The notes beneath the pieces were generated by a model that saw only the letters and a program-made list of their open reading frames with translations, did not search any database and was not told where the DNA came from. A stretch of 64,000 nucleotides of DNA from contig ML677334.1 in the NCBI GenBank assembly GCA_007922305.1, positions 59,560,858-59,624,857 of the forward strand, in the 5' to 3' direction. The translations under genes and the position numbers were made by a program. Source of the stretch: Dermatemys mawii (Eukaryota; Chordata; Testudines; Dermatemydidae). This document shows, piece after piece, positions 61,511 to 64,000 of this stretch (its first letter is position 1; each line of letters begins with the position of its first letter).

Positions 61511-63599
61511 TCAGTGCAAAGTGGGTGCAAAATACTAACATTCTGGTTTGGCTGCATTTTCCATAACCTGCACTCATTTTGTTCTGGTATAAATGGCTGA
61601 ACAACATGCAGGGCAACAATGAATTAGACCTAGTGTATTAGATATTTTCCTGTATTTTTCTCTGACATCAAAAATCTTAAAGTTCCATAAAAGAGGAGTG
61701 TGGTGTTCTCCAGGATTAACTTTTGAAAAAAGCATACAGATAACTCTGTAAGAGGTTTTCTCACCATGATAACGATATTTAAACCAACAGAAAAAAAAAT
61801 CTGCTATTTGCTCTTCATAGGTTGTCCTGAGCATTATCCTTCATAAGCTACTCACACTGCCAAATCTCTAAGCTTACTGTGTTTATTCTAGTAAATACAG
61901 AGACCAGACTATTTTCTGGAGGGAGCCACAGAAATCCACAGTGTTTGATTTGTGTTGGTCTTCCTGGCATAATGTCAACATACAGTTAAAATCTAATAGC
62001 AGATACATGCCATGCTTACTAAAATATGCATGGTGCCATCTAGTGGTTGTGACTGTTTTTAAAGTAAGGTTTTAATATCCAATGTTCTGCTTATCTTCTG
62101 AATTACTTCTGCCTCAAGATATTATACAAAATCCAATGGCTATGCCAAACAGTAAAAATATGGCTTTCTTCTGAAATGTCCTAGTACCAAGTTCAAGCTA
62201 CTGCATTCTTTGAACTTAGCTTGATGTTTTAGCATTTCTTTTAAAAAAATTTAAAATATTTTTTAAAATGTTGTCAGAAAATATATATTTTTAAAGTCCC
62301 GTTAATTCAGTTTCTATCATCAAGGGAAGATGTTGCATTGAAAAGGCAATTCCTCATTCAAAGTCCAGTTATTACATCATTGTTTGATACTGTGTGAACA
62401 CTTCCTCCTCTACTCTCTCACTGCATCAGCCCTCACCTTTTGAGCTGAATGTGAACTTTCCCTATAATACATTGTTTTATATAATCTGGAATACAGTGTG
62501 TTTATTTAAAAATTATAAAAGGCTACAATGTTGCAGTTTGAACCACAGATGTGCTATTCACCTACATACAGTATGTTTTAAGGGAAGTGAGAGAACTGTT
62601 TTACATTGCAAGATGACAAAACACACCTGAGTTCCAAGACAGAATTCCCTTGTATTGCATTTTTCCAAATATTGTTTTCAAAATACATTTTTAAAGGACA
62701 CCTTCTCCTCATATAAAGGGCTGATCCTGGATGTCTTGTGCACCCAGAGTTCCCATTTCTCATTTGAAAAATTAATTAGTGTCCTGGCTTTATCAATAAT
62801 AATAGGACATTATGATATATCAGTGTTTCTGTCTCCATATATTTGCTTTTTTATGGGTATTTGTTAAACGTATTGCTATGAAATACTTGTTCAGGTAGCT
62901 CTGTTATTGCATGTACTGTACTGTAGTTTTATAAACGAAGAAAGGGCATGTCCAAATGTTCAGCCCAGTTTTGGTAGTTGATCTATTTACACTGCAGATT
63001 TTAACCAGGGTGTTACCAAGATGATAGGCAGCTATATTGTAACTTAGTTCTGACTTCATTGTAATCATAGTATTGATAGACCTAGAGGTGGACTTAGTTT
63101 ATTTTATAGAACTTTTTGCCTTGTTCAGTTTTTGAATCTATGGTTTAATGGTGGTTAGTCTGTTTCCATTTAGAAAGGAGTGACCATTTTCCTAGTGTTT
63201 AGTTGAGGAGCAAGTGACAACTACTTCCTCAGCCCAACTTTTTGAAAAATTGACAAGCATTGGTGCTGATGGTGGGAAAGTCCAGTGAGCGCCTTTCCCA
63301 TCACCTCCCTTTAGTTTTCAAAGCTTTGAGTGACAAAAATTCTCATTTTCAGGAAAGAATGCAGACAGGGAAAGGAACTTTCATGGCATAAAAGAAAAAG
63401 GATTTACTGCAGCAGTGGGGCCTGTCCCTTCCTAAGCCACAGTGGGCCAGGGCGATGCAAGAGTAAATGAGGCAGGGGAGAACATTTCAGTGCATTAATA
63501 ACTTAATGGTGCTCCTATTAACTCAGTAATAACCAGAGCCTGTGCTGATAAATGCCTTCTGCAGACTGAGTTTATGCATTGTGCTTCTGTGATCATAAA

Positions 63600-64000
63600 T
63601 CTAAAAACCAATAAAATAGCTTATAGTCCATGCCAGGCAAAGTAGGAGGGATATAGGCATTAGGCTGGGAGGCAGTATCTTGCGACCTGGGAAGGGAGGA
63701 GTAAAGGGTTAAAATCACCATCGGCACCTCCTTCTGGCTAGGCATGATGTAGCAGCTCTCGCTCTCCCTCTGCTAGATGTCTCCTGCCAATGGCAGCTCC
63801 GCCTCTGCAGTGGCCTGTCCTGTGACCTGGCCCTCCAACCAGGTCATTTTGAAGTCTCTTCCCTTCTGGGGTAGTCCAGGAACAAAAAGCAAAGGGAATT
63901 AATACAAAGAAACTGAATTAGTAAGAGATAGAAGGGAATGATTCCCTCTCATGGTACATCAGGAGCTGACTTCTCCCTTCCCTCAGGGAGGGGCCTTCAG
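63600..64000. repeat. Possible start of an LTR-like repeat running off the window
   Basis: CTGCTAGATGTCTCCTGCC, GACCTGGCCCTCCAACCAGG and CATTTTGAAGTCTCTTCCC recall turtle LTR-like repeats. The end is outside the window and no domain is readable. Confidence 0.3.

Larger units (their letters stand above)
47458..64000 (+). other. DTNA: DTNA intron after the second coding exon (continues past window)
   Basis: It starts GTAAGTATGTCACTTG. The following exon was looked for by its expected residues (LVDIW...) and not found, so the intron runs beyond the window. Repeats are listed separately. 47860-48080 may be another decayed MITE (ends GGCCTGTTTACACTGGGC and CAAATATTGGTGAAAGGCC are weakly inverted). 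58610-59010 resembles a dispersed LINE-derived repeat (GACCTCTTCATTAATTGCCA, TGCAAACTTTATCAGTAATG). I see nothing identifiable in 48081-50136, 50293-52380, 54560-56740, 60519-61180 and 61511-63590. Confidence 0.85.

Noticed and set aside
47458..64000. Next DTNA exon (HLVDIW...)
   Set aside because: No matching stretch with a splice acceptor was found by reading; it probably lies beyond the window.

Overview
This is a eukaryotic, non-coding-rich window, best explained as the 5' part of a vertebrate gene in a turtle-like reptile. Two short exons on the + strand match the first coding exons of alpha-dystrobrevin (DTNA): 40793-40860 carries the start codon and 22 residues, and 47377-47457 carries the next 27, including the codon split across the intron. 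Phases, splice sites and residue order all fit. The turtle assignment rests on the mixture of interspersed repeats, which I recognise from chelonian genomes by memory. It was not tested by a search.

Layout: 1-40792 is upstream or 5'-UTR intron sequence with no recognisable exon. 40861-47376 is the intron between the two coding exons. 47458-64000 is the start of the next intron; I could not find the following DTNA exon. Apart from these two exons I see no protein-coding gene, tRNA, rRNA or CRISPR. Most open frames fall inside repeats or are chance frames in introns.

The rest is a dense layered repeat landscape: MIR-type SINEs, L2-like LINE tails, tRNA-like SINEs, many non-autonomous hAT-like elements with inverted ends (several with 6-8 bp target duplications), a TA-flanked MITE, palindromic hairpin repeats, and a reverse-transcriptase LINE whose middle part is inverted relative to its 3' part and was later split by a fold-back hAT element (perfect 8-bp duplication TTTGTAAC).

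The most unusual signals are: (1) three retroposon copies (15280-15476, about 42615-42735, 50149-50280) sharing a hammerhead-ribozyme-like core, two of them flanked by perfect 12-13 bp target duplications; (2) an 85-bp-arm near-perfect inverted duplication at 18876-19064; (3) the nested LINE/fold-back/MITE stack at 52790-54490.
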